DNA of 64,000 nt from Endobugula sp047636495 (GCA_047636495.1 JBLILH010000008.1:1-64000), one strand, 5' to 3'; shown: positions 18,053-26,755, counted from the first letter of the stretch. A program made the numbers and translations. The notes: generated from the sequence alone by a model not told the origin.

Positions 18053-18192
18053 TGCAACCGCATGTTTTCATTGAATATAATAAATTGGAGACACCAAGAT
18101 TCCCCACTTTGAGCAATGCTGTAATATTCGCCAACATAATGTATATTAAACACTATCGCTCCGCTTTCCTTATGCAACTAGAGGCTATTAAG

Positions 18193-18372
18193 ATGCAAGC
18201 TGCTAAACAAGATGCCCTGAATACCATCAACCAACTTCCCGAGAGTGCCAACATGGAAGAAATCATGTACCGCCTTTATGTTTTAGATAAAGTCCGTAAA
18301 GGTCAAGAGGCTATCCAAGAAGGTGGAACGCTAACCAGTGATGAACTTCGACAGGATATTGATTCGTGGTGA
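18193..18372 (+). CDS. Small antitoxin of toxin-antitoxin cassette 2
   Basis: A 59-residue acidic, helical protein (MQAAKQDALNTINQLPE to LTSDELRQDIDSW). It is of the short type that often precedes RelE/ParE toxins, with no family name I can give. ATG 18193 is chosen for the AGAGG eight bases upstream; the frame is open to 18037. Its TGA stop at 18370-18372 overlaps the GTG start of the next gene, indicating translational coupling. Assignment as antitoxin rests mainly on that position. Confidence 0.75.
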   Translation: MQAAKQDALNTINQLPESANMEEIMYRLYVLDKVRKGQEAIQEGGTLTSDELRQDIDSW

Positions 18373-18656
18373 TCTGGACAAAGCCTGCTCGCACAGACTT
18401 AAAACACATTCATGATTTTATTGCCGAAGACTCCAAGCACTATGCCAAAAAGGTGGCGCAGGAAATTCGAGAGAAGGCAGATATTCTCAATGCCCACCTC
18501 AACATTGGCAAGATAGTACTCGAAGTGGGTAAACCTGAGATTCAAGAACTTTATATTTACTCATATCGTATTATGTATGAAGTTAAAAACGGGCAGTGTT
18601 ACGTACTCGCTGTAATTCACCAACGACGAGATTTTTCAGAGGAGAATTTACCTTAA
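18369..18656 (+). CDS. ParE/RelE-superfamily toxin
   Basis: A 95-residue protein starting (GTG) MIWTKPARTDLKHIHDFIAE, the typical ParE opening, and continuing with GKPEIQELYIYSYRIMYEV and VLAVIHQRRDF, the beta-sheet core and C-terminal strand of the fold. ParE proteins target gyrase and RelE relatives cleave ribosome-bound mRNA; which applies cannot be told from the sequence. Unlike the toxin of cassette 1 it is intact. It converges on groEL with the terminator at 18685-18719 between them. Confidence 0.85.
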   Translation: MIWTKPARTDLKHIHDFIAEDSKHYAKKVAQEIREKADILNAHLNIGKIVLEVGKPEIQELYIYSYRIMYEVKNGQCYVLAVIHQRRDFSEENLP

Positions 18657-18684
18657 CTGAGGGAATTATTTTCATGAACATATT

Positions 18685-18719
18685 AAAAAACCCCGAAAGA
18701 GTTAACTCTCGGGGTTTTT
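18685..18719. terminator. Bidirectional terminator for groEL and toxin-antitoxin cassette 2
   Basis: CCCCGA and TCGGGG pair around a GAGTTAACTC palindrome, with an A-run on the left and a T-run on the right. It is 26 bp beyond the groEL stop on the minus strand and 28 bp beyond the toxin stop on the plus strand. Confidence 0.9.
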
Positions 18720-18745
18720 AGTTTTTATGTGTTTGGCACCAAAAC

Positions 18746-20395
18746 CTACATCATGCCGCCCATACCACCCATACCACCCATGCCACCCATATCTGGCATA
18801 CCACCAGCGCCAGCTTCTTCTGGTGCATCAGCAACCATAGCTTCTGTGGTTAGCATTAAGCCAGCGATAGAACCTGCTGCTTGTAAAGCAGTACGAGTCA
18901 CTTTGGCTGGATCAAGAATACCCATTGCCAGCATATCACCGTACTCACCAGTACCTGCGTTAAAGCCGTAGTTACCTTCGCCTTTTCTCACTTGGTCAGC
19001 AATGACCGAGGCTTCTTCGCCTGCGTTTGTAACGATTTGACGTAACGGTGATTCCATTGCACGTATAGCAATACCGATACCGGCTGTCTGGTCTTCGTTA
19101 TCACCTTTAAGGTCAGCAATGGCTGCTGCTGCACGAATGAGTGCAGTACCTCCACCGGGTACAACGCCTTCTTCAACCGCAGCACGAGTTGCATGTAATG
19201 CATCTTCAACACGGGCTTTTTTCTCTTTCATTTCGACTTCTGTTGCCGCGCCTACTTTAATCACCGCAACACCGCCTGCTAATTTAGCAACACGCTCTTG
19301 AAGTTTTTCTTTGTCGTAATCAGAAGACGTTTCTTCGATTTGAGCACGAACTTGAGCAACACGCGATTGAATCGCAGCAGCTTCGCCAGCGCCATCAACA
19401 ATCACACTGTTTTCTTTACTCATGGTAACGCGCTTAGCAGTACCGAGATGCTCAAGAGTGGTATCTTCTAAGCTTAAACCAACTTCTTCAGAAATAACTG
19501 TCGCACCCGTTAATACCGCAATATCTTCTAACATCGCTTTGCGTCGATCACCAAAACCGGGGGCTTTACATGCTGCCACTTTCACAATGCCACGCATATT
19601 GTTGATAACCAATGTCGCTAAGGCTTCACCTTCAACATCTTCTGCAACGATGACTAAAGGCTTGCCTGCTTTAGCGACTGCTTCAAGTACAGGTAGTAAC
19701 TCACGAATGTTAGAGATTTTTTTATCAACCAGTAAAATAAATGGGCTTTCTGACTCTACCATCATATTTTCTTGGTTAGTCACGAAGTAAGGTGATAAGT
19801 AACCGCGGTCAAACTGCATACCTTCAACAACGTCTAATTCGTTGTCAAAACTATTGCCTTCTTCAACGGTAATTACGCCTTCCTTGCCTACTTTTTCCAT
19901 TGCTTCTGCAATAATAGAGCCTACTTCTTCATCGCTGTTTGCAGAAATAGTCCCTACTTGCGCAATAGATTTGGTATCTGTGCATGGTTGAGCAATAGCA
20001 TGAATGTGATCAACGGCTGCTCTTACTGCTTTATCGATACCACGCTTTAAATCCATTGGATTCATACCGGCTGCGATAGATTTCAAGCCTTCGTTAACAA
20101 TAGATTGTGCGAGTACTGTTGCGGTAGTCGTGCCATCACCTGCATCATCAGACGCTTTAGACGCAACTTCCTTAACCATCTGCGCGCCCATATTTTCGAA
20201 TTTATCTTTAAGTTCGATTTCTTTGGCGACAGACACACCATCTTTAGTGATGGTAGGTGCACCAAATGATTTATCTAACACTACGTTACGACCTTTGGGG
20301 CCTAGTGTGATTTTCACTGCATCGGCTAAAATATTAACACCGGCTAACATTTTTTGACGGGCGTTATTTCCAAACTGCACTTCTTTAGCTGCCAT
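18746..20395 (-). CDS. groEL: Chaperonin GroEL (Hsp60)
   Basis: The 14-subunit chaperonin that folds cytosolic proteins with GroES and ATP. The 549 residues include KEVQFGNNARQKMLAGVN at the start, the ATP site GDGTTTATVLAQ, the late signature AAVEEGVVPGGGTALIRA and a C-terminal GGM-repeat tail ending MGGMGGMM. It follows groES by 65 bp in one operon. Its 3' end is where the two toxin-antitoxin cassettes sit, and a second copy of its last codons is found at 18033-18049. Confidence 0.98.
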   Translation of the reverse strand: MAAKEVQFGNNARQKMLAGVNILADAVKITLGPKGRNVVLDKSFGAPTITKDGVSVAKEIELKDKFENMGAQMVKEVASKASDDAGDGTTTATVLAQSIVNEGLKSIAAGMNPMDLKRGIDKAVRAAVDHIHAIAQPCTDTKSIAQVGTISANSDEEVGSIIAEAMEKVGKEGVITVEEGNSFDNELDVVEGMQFDRGYLSPYFVTNQENMMVESESPFILLVDKKISNIRELLPVLEAVAKAGKPLVIVAEDVEGEALATLVINNMRGIVKVAACKAPGFGDRRKAMLEDIAVLTGATVISEEVGLSLEDTTLEHLGTAKRVTMSKENSVIVDGAGEAAAIQSRVAQVRAQIEETSSDYDKEKLQERVAKLAGGVAVIKVGAATEVEMKEKKARVEDALHATRAAVEEGVVPGGGTALIRAAAAIADLKGDNEDQTAGIGIAIRAMESPLRQIVTNAGEEASVIADQVRKGEGNYGFNAGTGEYGDMLAMGILDPAKVTRTALQAAGSIAGLMLTTEAMVADAPEEAGAGGMPDMGGMGGMGGMGGMM

Positions 20396-20460
20396 GATCT
20401 TTTACCTTGAAATTTGTATTATTTATAGAAAGAACGGATAAGAAAAGGATCGAAAATGTC

Positions 20461-20754
20461 TTACTTCTCAACCACTGCTTTAATATCAGATTCACCTAGA
20501 ATCACTAATTCTTCACCGTCAACATCAATAGTATCGCTACCGGCATATTTACCAAATACCACAACATCTCCAATTTTCACATCAACAGGGCGTACTTCGC
20601 CGTTGTCTAATACGCGGCCATTGCCTACCGCAAGTACTTCACCTTGATTAGGTTTTTCTTTTGCGGAACCTGTTAATACGATACCACCTGCAGAGGTCGC
20701 TTCTTCTTCTTGACGGCGAACAACCACACGGTCATGTAAAGGACGAATATTCAT
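20461..20754 (-). CDS. groES: Co-chaperonin GroES (Hsp10)
   Basis: The seven-subunit lid of GroEL. The 97 residues include MNIRPLHDRVVVRRQEEE, the mobile-loop region around EATSAGGIVLTGSAKEKPNQG and VVFGKYAGSDTIDVDGEE. First gene of the groESL operon, with fxsA 231 bp upstream on the same strand. I looked for a sigma-32 promoter and a CIRCE operator in the upstream gap and found neither convincingly, so its heat-shock control is not visible. Confidence 0.98.
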   Translation of the reverse strand: MNIRPLHDRVVVRRQEEEATSAGGIVLTGSAKEKPNQGEVLAVGNGRVLDNGEVRPVDVKIGDVVVFGKYAGSDTIDVDGEELVILGESDIKAVVEK

Positions 20755-20985
20755 TATTACTATCTCCGATTTTCTCAGTTAGATTTCTTGTTAAGTGATT
20801 GCCCCGCTATACAAACTTGTCTAGCTGACATTAGCGTGGCTTTTTAAAACGTGTAAAACTATCTATAAGACGCTATGCGACTCGGTAATCAAATGGGGCT
20901 TATACAAGTCATTTCAAGTGATCGCGTATTCTTTTTATAGTTTATTTTGGCTTCGAGCTCTATTTCAATGGATATCAACGAGGCG

Positions 20986-21498
20986 TTAATCTTTATCGCG
21001 CTCAAAGTCGCCTTCAATAATACGTGTAGGACTTGATGAGGATGATTTATCATGCACGTCTGAGTGTTCGAAGGAATGGCGCGGGGAAGACTGGGTTGAT
21101 GATTGAGACGACGGGGTATGAGGGTGGCTTTGGGACTGAAAACTCCCCGCTGATACATGCCTAGCAAAAAAGCCCATAATCGCTGTGCGTATACCAGGTG
21201 TCAGACACGCGAAACCCACAACGTCTGTCACGAAACCCGGCGTTAATAGTAAAGCACCTCCTACCGCCAAAAACACACCATCCGCCAGCTCACGCGCAGG
21301 CAGTTCTCCCGAGTTTATCTTAGCGCGCGCTGTTAATAATGCCGCCGCCCCTTGGTAGCGCAATAGTGACACACCAATAAACGCCGTGAGTAACACTAAA
21401 CCTATCGTAGGCAGTGCACCGATGTGCTGTCCAACCGTGATCAACAACCACATTTCTACAATGGGAACGATAATAAAAAGTAATAATAAGAAACGCAA
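20986..21498 (-). CDS. fxsA: FxsA family membrane protein
   Basis: FxsA is an inner-membrane protein that, when overexpressed in E. coli, relieves F exclusion of phage T7; its normal role is not settled. The 170 residues show the family's hydrophobic N-terminal 110 residues (FIIVPIVEMWLLITVGQHIG, LLTPGFVTDVVGF) and a variable Ser/Gln/His-rich cytoplasmic tail that is low-complexity here. It lies just upstream of groES on the same strand, the same neighbourhood as in E. coli. Confidence 0.92.
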   Translation of the reverse strand: MRFLLLLFIIVPIVEMWLLITVGQHIGALPTIGLVLLTAFIGVSLLRYQGAAALLTARAKINSGELPARELADGVFLAVGGALLLTPGFVTDVVGFACLTPGIRTAIMGFFARHVSAGSFQSQSHPHTPSSQSSTQSSPRHSFEHSDVHDKSSSSSPTRIIEGDFERDKD

Positions 21499-21708
21499 AA
21501 CATGCCCCTGATGGCTGATATTAAAGAATCGCTTAATAAGTCTTTTTCGTCATATTGAATGCCCAATCAAACTCAATAGCTACAGCAATAAGATACTGCG
21601 ACAAATAGTTACCGAAGATATGGTGCTGGAATAGAAAAATACAAGGATGACGAATGACCGTACGAAAACCCACCTTGGTTGCCCACATAAGCAACCAAGG
21701 CATCGGAA

Positions 21709-23004
21709 TCATTTTGATAATACTGGATATGCAGACAAAGATCGCAATAGTAGTAATGCTGGCACAACCATCAGCGCCGTTAACACAAAAAATAGCGCCC
21801 AATTACCATTCAAACTATCGACTAACAACCCGCTTGATGCTGCCAAGGTTGTTCGCCCTAAGTTACCTAGCGATGCGAGCAAGGCGTATTGCGTTGCTGT
21901 ATAAGCCCTGTGGGTAAGTGAGGATATAAACGAAACAAACGCAACCGTTGCAAACGAGGCGGTGAAATTATCAACAATAATGGTTGCAGCAAATAATGTT
22001 TTATCTGGACCCACTAAGGCAATCCAAGTAAACATTAGGTTCGTTGCTGCCATGGCGATACCGCTTATCAATAAACCTTTTAAGATACCAAAGCGAATAT
22101 TCAACATGCTAGCAAGAAAAGAGAAAACAATGATGACCCACCAGCCAATCATTTTGGAATAAATACCAATATCAGTATTAGAGAACCCTACCTCTTTATA
22201 AAACACAATCGACATTCGCCCTAAAAATGCTTCGCCAATTTTAAAAGAGAAAACAAATAATAAAATAATGACTGCGAGCTTAATACCATTGCGCTGGAAA
22301 AATTCAATCAACGGAGCCAATATCGTTTTTCGTACGTGTTGAAATACACCACCTTCCCGGCTTTGCGTTACATGATCATTTGAAAACGTAGGCTCTTTTA
22401 TTCGAGCAACAAAAATAATACTCGCGACGACAAATAACGACATGACTAAATAAACATGCTTCCATTCTATACCGGCTTGATCGGATAAAATCAGCGCTAC
22501 TGCACCGGGCAAAGAATAACCTGTCCACCAACCACTCGTGGCCATTGCCGCAGCAGCAGGAACCTTATTCGTTTCGTCTTCTGACAGAGTTTCGATTCTA
22601 TAAGCGTCTATAGCGATATCTTGTGTCGACGAGGCGACAGCAATAAGTAACGCCAGCAGACTGGTCATCACTAGACTTAACGCGGGATTGGTAAATGCAA
22701 TACATAACACACTGATCAATATAACCAGCTGCATCGCCACGATCCAGCTTCGCCGACGCCCCAACTTAGACAAAAAAGGGACTTTATAAGCATCCAATAA
22801 CGGCGCCCATAAAAAATTGATCGCGTACACGACAAATACCGAACCAAAAAAGCCGATTGCTGAACGTGTTAGCCCAGCTTCTTGTAACCATGCGGTCATC
22901 GCAGAGCCGATAAGCACCCAAGGAAAGCCACTTAATGCACCCAACGCAAAAATGACCAACAGGCGCTTATCCTTGTAAAGCATTAGATACTGTTTAAACG
23001 TCAT
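21709..23004 (-). CDS. ampG: AmpG-type muropeptide permease (major facilitator family)
   Basis: A roughly twelve-helix transporter of 431 residues that imports GlcNAc-anhydroMurNAc peptides released during wall turnover. Seen are an N-terminal KRLLVIFALGALSGFPWVLIG, the loop SLGRRRSWIVAMQL after helix two, and TQDIAIDAYRIE, an AmpG hallmark. It is shorter than E. coli AmpG because helices at the C-terminal end are absent. ampD, two genes upstream, acts on the imported products. The 210-bp gap to fxsA carries no recognisable gene. Confidence 0.85.
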   Translation of the reverse strand: MTFKQYLMLYKDKRLLVIFALGALSGFPWVLIGSAMTAWLQEAGLTRSAIGFFGSVFVVYAINFLWAPLLDAYKVPFLSKLGRRRSWIVAMQLVILISVLCIAFTNPALSLVMTSLLALLIAVASSTQDIAIDAYRIETLSEDETNKVPAAAAMATSGWWTGYSLPGAVALILSDQAGIEWKHVYLVMSLFVVASIIFVARIKEPTFSNDHVTQSREGGVFQHVRKTILAPLIEFFQRNGIKLAVIILLFVFSFKIGEAFLGRMSIVFYKEVGFSNTDIGIYSKMIGWWVIIVFSFLASMLNIRFGILKGLLISGIAMAATNLMFTWIALVGPDKTLFAATIIVDNFTASFATVAFVSFISSLTHRAYTATQYALLASLGNLGRTTLAASSGLLVDSLNGNWALFFVLTALMVVPALLLLRSLSAYPVLSK

Positions 23005-23082
23005 AATAGGTCACGATAGAAAATACTCGGTGTTTTTATTGTTATAATAATTTAGCCGCTTTCTTGCGGGCATAGAAAGTGG

Positions 23083-23565
23083 CTAATCTCTAAAATTAGT
23101 ATATTGCAACGGCATTTCTAACTCTTCTGCCCGCAACATCGCCATAACCGATTGCAAGTCGTCGCGTTTTTTACCGGTTACACGCACTTGTTCGCCTTGG
23201 ATTTGCGATTGCACCTTTAATTTTTTCTCTTTAATCAGCTTGACGATACTTTTTGCAAACAACGATTCTAAACCCGTGCGCACGGTCACTTCTTGTTTAA
23301 CCTGTTTCCCTAGCGGGGTGAAATCAGCAACCTCTAAACATTTGATATCCAGTTTGTTTTTCACCATCATCGACTGCAGTATATCAAGCATTTGCTGCAG
23401 CTGAAAATCTACATTGGCCCACATAGTCACGACAAATTCTTTACGTTCAAACTTGGCATCTACGCCTCTAAAGTCAAAACGCGTATCCAGTACACGATTG
23501 GCCTGATCAACTGTATTGGTGAGTATATGTTTGTCCACTTCGGACACAATATCGAACGCTGGCAT
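23083..23565 (-). CDS. yajQ: YajQ-family nucleotide-binding protein
   Basis: A 160-residue protein with the family opening MPAFDIVSEVDKHILTNTVDQANRVLDTRFDF and the end MLRAEELEMPLQYTNFRD. YajQ proteins bind nucleotides; a Xanthomonas member binds cyclic-di-GMP, but the role in this organism is unknown. The ATG at 23565 is preferred to the GTG at 23571 because AAGGAG lies five bases before it. It is between ampG and ampD on the same strand. Confidence 0.93.
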   Translation of the reverse strand: MPAFDIVSEVDKHILTNTVDQANRVLDTRFDFRGVDAKFERKEFVVTMWANVDFQLQQMLDILQSMMVKNKLDIKCLEVADFTPLGKQVKQEVTVRTGLESLFAKSIVKLIKEKKLKVQSQIQGEQVRVTGKKRDDLQSVMAMLRAEELEMPLQYTNFRD

Positions 23566-23596
23566 AGCCACTCCTTAATAATATATAATTTTTTTA

Positions 23597-24244
23597 TTAC
23601 TGCCCGCTGATGTCGGGGCATGCGTTAAGTGTGATGGGTGCGACCTTTGCCAACAACCGGTAAAACTTTTGCCAATCAAATGACTCTCCCGGATCTGTTT
23701 TACGCCCCGGCGAAATGTCACTATGCCCGACAATACTCTCTATGGTAATTGCAGGGTACGCTGTTGTAATACTGTTAGTCACTTGTACTAATACCTCATA
23801 CTGCGAAGAGGTATATGCAATTTCGTCAGTTCCTTCCAGCTCGATACCGATAGAAAAATCGTTGCAGTTGTCCCGACCTTTAAAGCATGAACTCCCTGCA
23901 TGCCATGCTCGCAGATCAAAAGGGACGAACTGTATCACTTCGCCAGCACGAGTAATTAATACATGTGCCGAGACTTGTAAGCCTGCAATTTCGGCAAAGT
24001 AGGGGTGCGCATCCAGCGGCAATTGATTGGTGAAAAACTGCTCAATACAACCATTTTCAAATTGACTAGGTGGCAAGCTAATATTGTGAATAACCAGCAC
24101 GCTAATCGTTTCATTATCGGGGCGCGTATTAACATTAGGTGTTGCTACACGACGCGCACTGGACAACCAGCCCTGCTCGATCGTTATTGTTTGATCAAGC
24201 GTAGCTTGCGACTCAATAGCATCGGGTGTATTTTCTGAGGGCAT
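23597..24244 (-). CDS. ampD: 1,6-anhydro-N-acetylmuramyl-L-alanine amidase AmpD
   Basis: A zinc amidase that removes the peptide from anhydroMurNAc-peptides in the cytoplasm; its loss normally induces AmpC beta-lactamase where AmpR is present. Zinc ligands are seen in VLVIHNISLPP and in IVGHSDISPGRKTDPGESFDW (His and Asp), with the NDFSIGIELEGTD block in between. The first 20-25 residues are an extra non-conserved tail. Next to ampG, yajQ and, divergently, the retropepsin gene; an ampD-retropepsin-nadC neighbourhood is known from Pseudomonas. Confidence 0.92.
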   Translation of the reverse strand: MPSENTPDAIESQATLDQTITIEQGWLSSARRVATPNVNTRPDNETISVLVIHNISLPPSQFENGCIEQFFTNQLPLDAHPYFAEIAGLQVSAHVLITRAGEVIQFVPFDLRAWHAGSSCFKGRDNCNDFSIGIELEGTDEIAYTSSQYEVLVQVTNSITTAYPAITIESIVGHSDISPGRKTDPGESFDWQKFYRLLAKVAPITLNACPDISGQ

Positions 24245-24355
24245 TGTAGAATCTACTCCAATCAGCTGCTATTTATCCGCTATGATAACCCCTAATGTCA
24301 CTCGTTAACAGTTCGGAGGGCGGCTAGCATTACATCTGTAAAATCAGACACGTCT

Positions 24356-24542
24356 CAGGAGCCTGTCGGTTTTAGCGAGTCATCGCGAGGTGGTGAGAAA
24401 TTGGGGGCATTTTTCGATAATTTAAAAAAAATAGTCCGCCTACTGACCAACAATAGGTGTTGCTCACTAACGATAATGATCGGGAAAATGCACCGATTTC
24501 TCGCTACCGTAGTAGACTCTTACTAAGTCCGGCAGGTTCTTA
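24356..24542. repeat. Long imperfect inverted-repeat element, MITE-like
   Basis: About 65 bp at each end pair imperfectly: GAGCCTGTCGG at 24360-24370 faces CCGGCAGGTTC at 24529-24539 in reverse, and GGTGGTGAGAAATTGG (near 24389-24404) matches the reverse of the CCGATTTCTCGCTACC segment near 24493-24508. It encodes nothing visible. Size and ends fit a non-autonomous miniature element; no target duplication was seen. Confidence 0.55.
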
Positions 24543-24570
24543 GGCTCGACACATAACGTAATACATCACC

Positions 24571-24618
24571 TGATACACGAATTGATACACGAATTGATAC
24601 ACGAATTGATACACAAAA
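24571..24618. repeat. 12-bp tandem repeats upstream of the retropepsin gene
   Basis: The unit TGATACACGAAT is repeated at 24571, 24583 and 24595, and a partial fourth copy starts at 24607. The array ends about 28 bp before the retropepsin ATG, so it may overlap the promoter or 5' UTR. Confidence 0.85.
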
Positions 24619-24645
24619 CATATTAAATGGAACAAACAGTAAATC

Positions 24646-25182
24646 ATGCAAAATAATGGGAATAACGACCAACCACACCCGACCCAATCTATGGGTAAAA
24701 CCATGGTTATACTGGCATGGTGCGCGGTATTAGGTTTATTGGTGCTATTCTTTGGTCACTGGGAATCTACCGCCTACAATCCTAATCAAACACCCAGCAG
24801 CCAACAATCCAGTACAGAAAACACGGTCGTATTACAACGTAATCGCTATCATCACTATGTCACACAAGGTGCCATCAACCAGATTGAAGTGACGTTTTTA
24901 CTCGATACTGGCGCAACCGATGTGGTTATTCCCGAACATATCGCCGACGACTTAGGCTTGCAAAAAGGCAGGCAACAACAAGCACTCACTGCCAATGGGG
25001 TTATCACCGTTTACGGTACTCGGCTTACGCAGCTAGCCATTGGCGATATTACGCTAACCAATGTTAATGCCAGCATTAATCCCGCCATGAAAAACGATGA
25101 GATTTTATTAGGCATGAGCGCATTGAAGAGCATTGAATTTACCCAGCGGGGCGATCAACTGACGTTAAAGCAGTATCGTTAA
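24646..25182 (+). CDS. Retropepsin-like aspartic protease, membrane-anchored (TIGR02281 type)
   Basis: A 178-residue protein with one N-terminal transmembrane segment (TMVILAWCAVLGLLVLFFG, residues about 19-37) and a periplasmic clan AA aspartic protease domain containing the catalytic motif FLLDTGATDVVIP and the flap-related ANGVITVYGTRL, ending with LLGMSALKSIEF. It has one Asp-Thr-Gly motif per chain, so it should act as a dimer, as retropepsins do. The substrate is unknown. It lies between ampD (divergent) and nadC, a neighbour pattern also seen in pseudomonads. Confidence 0.87.
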   Translation: MQNNGNNDQPHPTQSMGKTMVILAWCAVLGLLVLFFGHWESTAYNPNQTPSSQQSSTENTVVLQRNRYHHYVTQGAINQIEVTFLLDTGATDVVIPEHIADDLGLQKGRQQQALTANGVITVYGTRLTQLAIGDITLTNVNASINPAMKNDEILLGMSALKSIEFTQRGDQLTLKQYR

Positions 25183-25570
25183 GCTCAACTCAGAAGAGCA
25201 CCTTGGCAAGGTCAGCATGAGCAACGCCAAACAAAAGTGGCGAGACACCACTAGCCTCTATATAATCACGCCCAATCACTGCCGTTCCACCGACATAAGA
25301 ACAATTGGCGAATAGCTTTACCCTTTAAAAATACACGACCTCTACATCATAGATAACGGAAATGATGGCTTAAAACAAACGACGTCATTCTGGAAAGCGT
25401 TTTCTGCTTATCCGGAATCTAGCGTTACCCGTCACTGACTGGATACCGGGTCAAGCCCGGCATGACGGTTTAGGTATTACGCCATAACGTTAACTAAATG
25501 CAAGGCCGCCCAACACAAGCATTGAACACGTTTACGCTCACACTAACATCTATATTCTGGATTCACTTTT
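25183..25570. other. Intergenic region between the retropepsin gene and nadC
   Basis: About 390 bp with no gene. It contains one copy of the 85-bp dispersed palindromic element (25383-25467); the rest looks featureless. The nadC promoter is presumably in the last 90 bp. Confidence 0.5.
25383..25467. repeat. Dispersed REP/BIME-like palindromic element, copy A
   Basis: An 85-bp element bounded by CGTCATTCTGG and CCCGGCATGACG, with an inner palindrome CCGGGTCAAGCCCGG. Nearly the same sequence occurs at 35169-35253, and its right half occurs inverted at 38500-38528. Palindromic intergenic repeats of this kind are common in proteobacteria. Confidence 0.8.
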
Positions 25571-26422
25571 ATGCCTACTTTCAACGCCTCTCTTCAAAAC
25601 GATATTACACGCGCGGTTACAGAGGCACTAAATGAAGATGTTGGCAGCGGTGACATTACCGCCGAACTGATCCCCGAATCACACACTGCACAGGCCACGA
25701 TTATTACCCGCGAAGATTGTATTATCGCGGGGCAAGCGTGGGTCAATGACGTATTTTCACAACTCGATAACCGCGTACTCATCACTTGGCATGTTAACGA
25801 TGGCGATGATGTAAAGGCGAACTCGACCTTATTCACCTTAACAGGGTCTGCCCGCAGCTTACTGACGGGCGAACGTGCCGCGCTTAATTTTTTACAACTA
25901 TTATCGGGCGTTGCCACCGTTAGCCAGCACTACGCAGATCAAGTTAAGCATACCCAAGTCAAACTACTAGATACTCGTAAAACCATCCCCGGCTTACGTA
26001 GCGCACAAAAATATGCGGTGACTTGTGGCGGCTGCCATAACCATCGCATGGGTTTATTTGATGCCTTTTTAATTAAAGAAAATCATATCGCCGCCTGTGG
26101 GGGGATTACCCAAGCGATTAACTCCGCAAAAACCAATCATCCCGATAAACCTGTTGAAGTAGAGACAGAAAGCCTAGAAGAGTTTAAAGAAGCACTAAGC
26201 GCAAGCGCCGACATTATTATGCTGGATAACTTTTCGTTAGACGATATGCGAACAGCGGTGGCTTTTAATAAGGAAAACGGTAGTGCGGTTAAACTAGAAG
26301 CCTCGGGTGGCATTACGCAAGAAACGTTGGTGGATATTGCCGAAACAGGCGTGGATTATATTTCTATTGGTGCGCTGACTAAGGATTGTCAGGCGGTGGA
26401 TTTGTCTATGCGGTTTGTTTAG
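25571..26422 (+). CDS. nadC: Nicotinate-nucleotide pyrophosphorylase (quinolinate phosphoribosyltransferase)
   Basis: Converts quinolinate and PRPP to nicotinate mononucleotide in NAD synthesis. The 283 residues include ALNEDVGSGDITAELIP, LLDTRKTIPGLRSAQKYAV, GGCHNHRMGLFDAFLIKENH and VEVETESLEEF, with LEASGGITQETL and YISIGALTKD at the C-terminus; the Arg, Lys and Glu residues of the active site are present. Length is normal. It stands alone between repeat-rich sequence and the broken antitoxin gene downstream, which faces it. Confidence 0.96.
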   Translation: MPTFNASLQNDITRAVTEALNEDVGSGDITAELIPESHTAQATIITREDCIIAGQAWVNDVFSQLDNRVLITWHVNDGDDVKANSTLFTLTGSARSLLTGERAALNFLQLLSGVATVSQHYADQVKHTQVKLLDTRKTIPGLRSAQKYAVTCGGCHNHRMGLFDAFLIKENHIAACGGITQAINSAKTNHPDKPVEVETESLEEFKEALSASADIIMLDNFSLDDMRTAVAFNKENGSAVKLEASGGITQETLVDIAETGVDYISIGALTKDCQAVDLSMRFV

Positions 26423-26476
26423 AGGACAGTACACATGCTATCACCATCCGGATGACCTATTGGCGAACCAACCGCG

Positions 26477-26755
26477 TTACTGCGACTTATCGGTTAGGTT
26501 GCCATAAACATATTTATGCAAAACACTGGACATTAACGTTTGATAAGGGACCCCTTCTATTAAAGCACGCTCTTGCAGCAGCTCTAAGTCTTAACCTGAG
26601 ATTCTAATATTTACCCGTTTATCTTTTTTAAAAGTGGCCTGCGCTGCCGCTTTATACGTGGCGCGATTGTCCTCAGATAATACAGATTCCCATCCATCAT
26701 CCTCATAGAATTCCACTATAGCCTTCTCTTCTGATGTCAGTTTAGTAACCATCAT
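26477..26755 (-). pseudogene. CopG-like antitoxin interrupted by an in-frame TAA
   Basis: The minus-strand frame from ATG 26755 (GGAG upstream) reads MMVTKLTSEEKAIVEFYE, then KKDKRVNIRISG, and stops at TAA 26591-26593. The same frame continues DLELLQERALIEGVPYQT, then LMSSVLHKYVYGNL, to TAA at 26477-26479. The two halves together have the layout of CopG/RHH antitoxins in which KDKRVNIRIS is followed by DLE.IQ..A..EG.PYQTL. One base change (AAA to TAA, for example) explains the break. No toxin gene is seen beside it; the gene just upstream encodes a small membrane protein. Confidence 0.8.

Larger units (their letters stand above)
24245..24645. other. Gene-free divergent region between ampD and the retropepsin gene
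   Basis: About 400 bp with no convincing gene. Most of it is an inverted-repeat element (24356-24542), followed by four 12-bp tandem repeats (24571-24618). The promoters for ampD and the retropepsin gene must be in what remains. Confidence 0.5.

Noticed and set aside
20755..20888. Heat-shock promoter or CIRCE operator upstream of groES
   Set aside because: No CTTGAAA/CCCCAT pair or TTAGCACTC inverted repeat in the right orientation was found.
21533..21802. Minus-strand frame overlapping the end of ampG, possible frameshifted continuation
   Set aside because: The ampG frame ends normally after a last hydrophobic helix; the other frame shows no family match and overlaps it.
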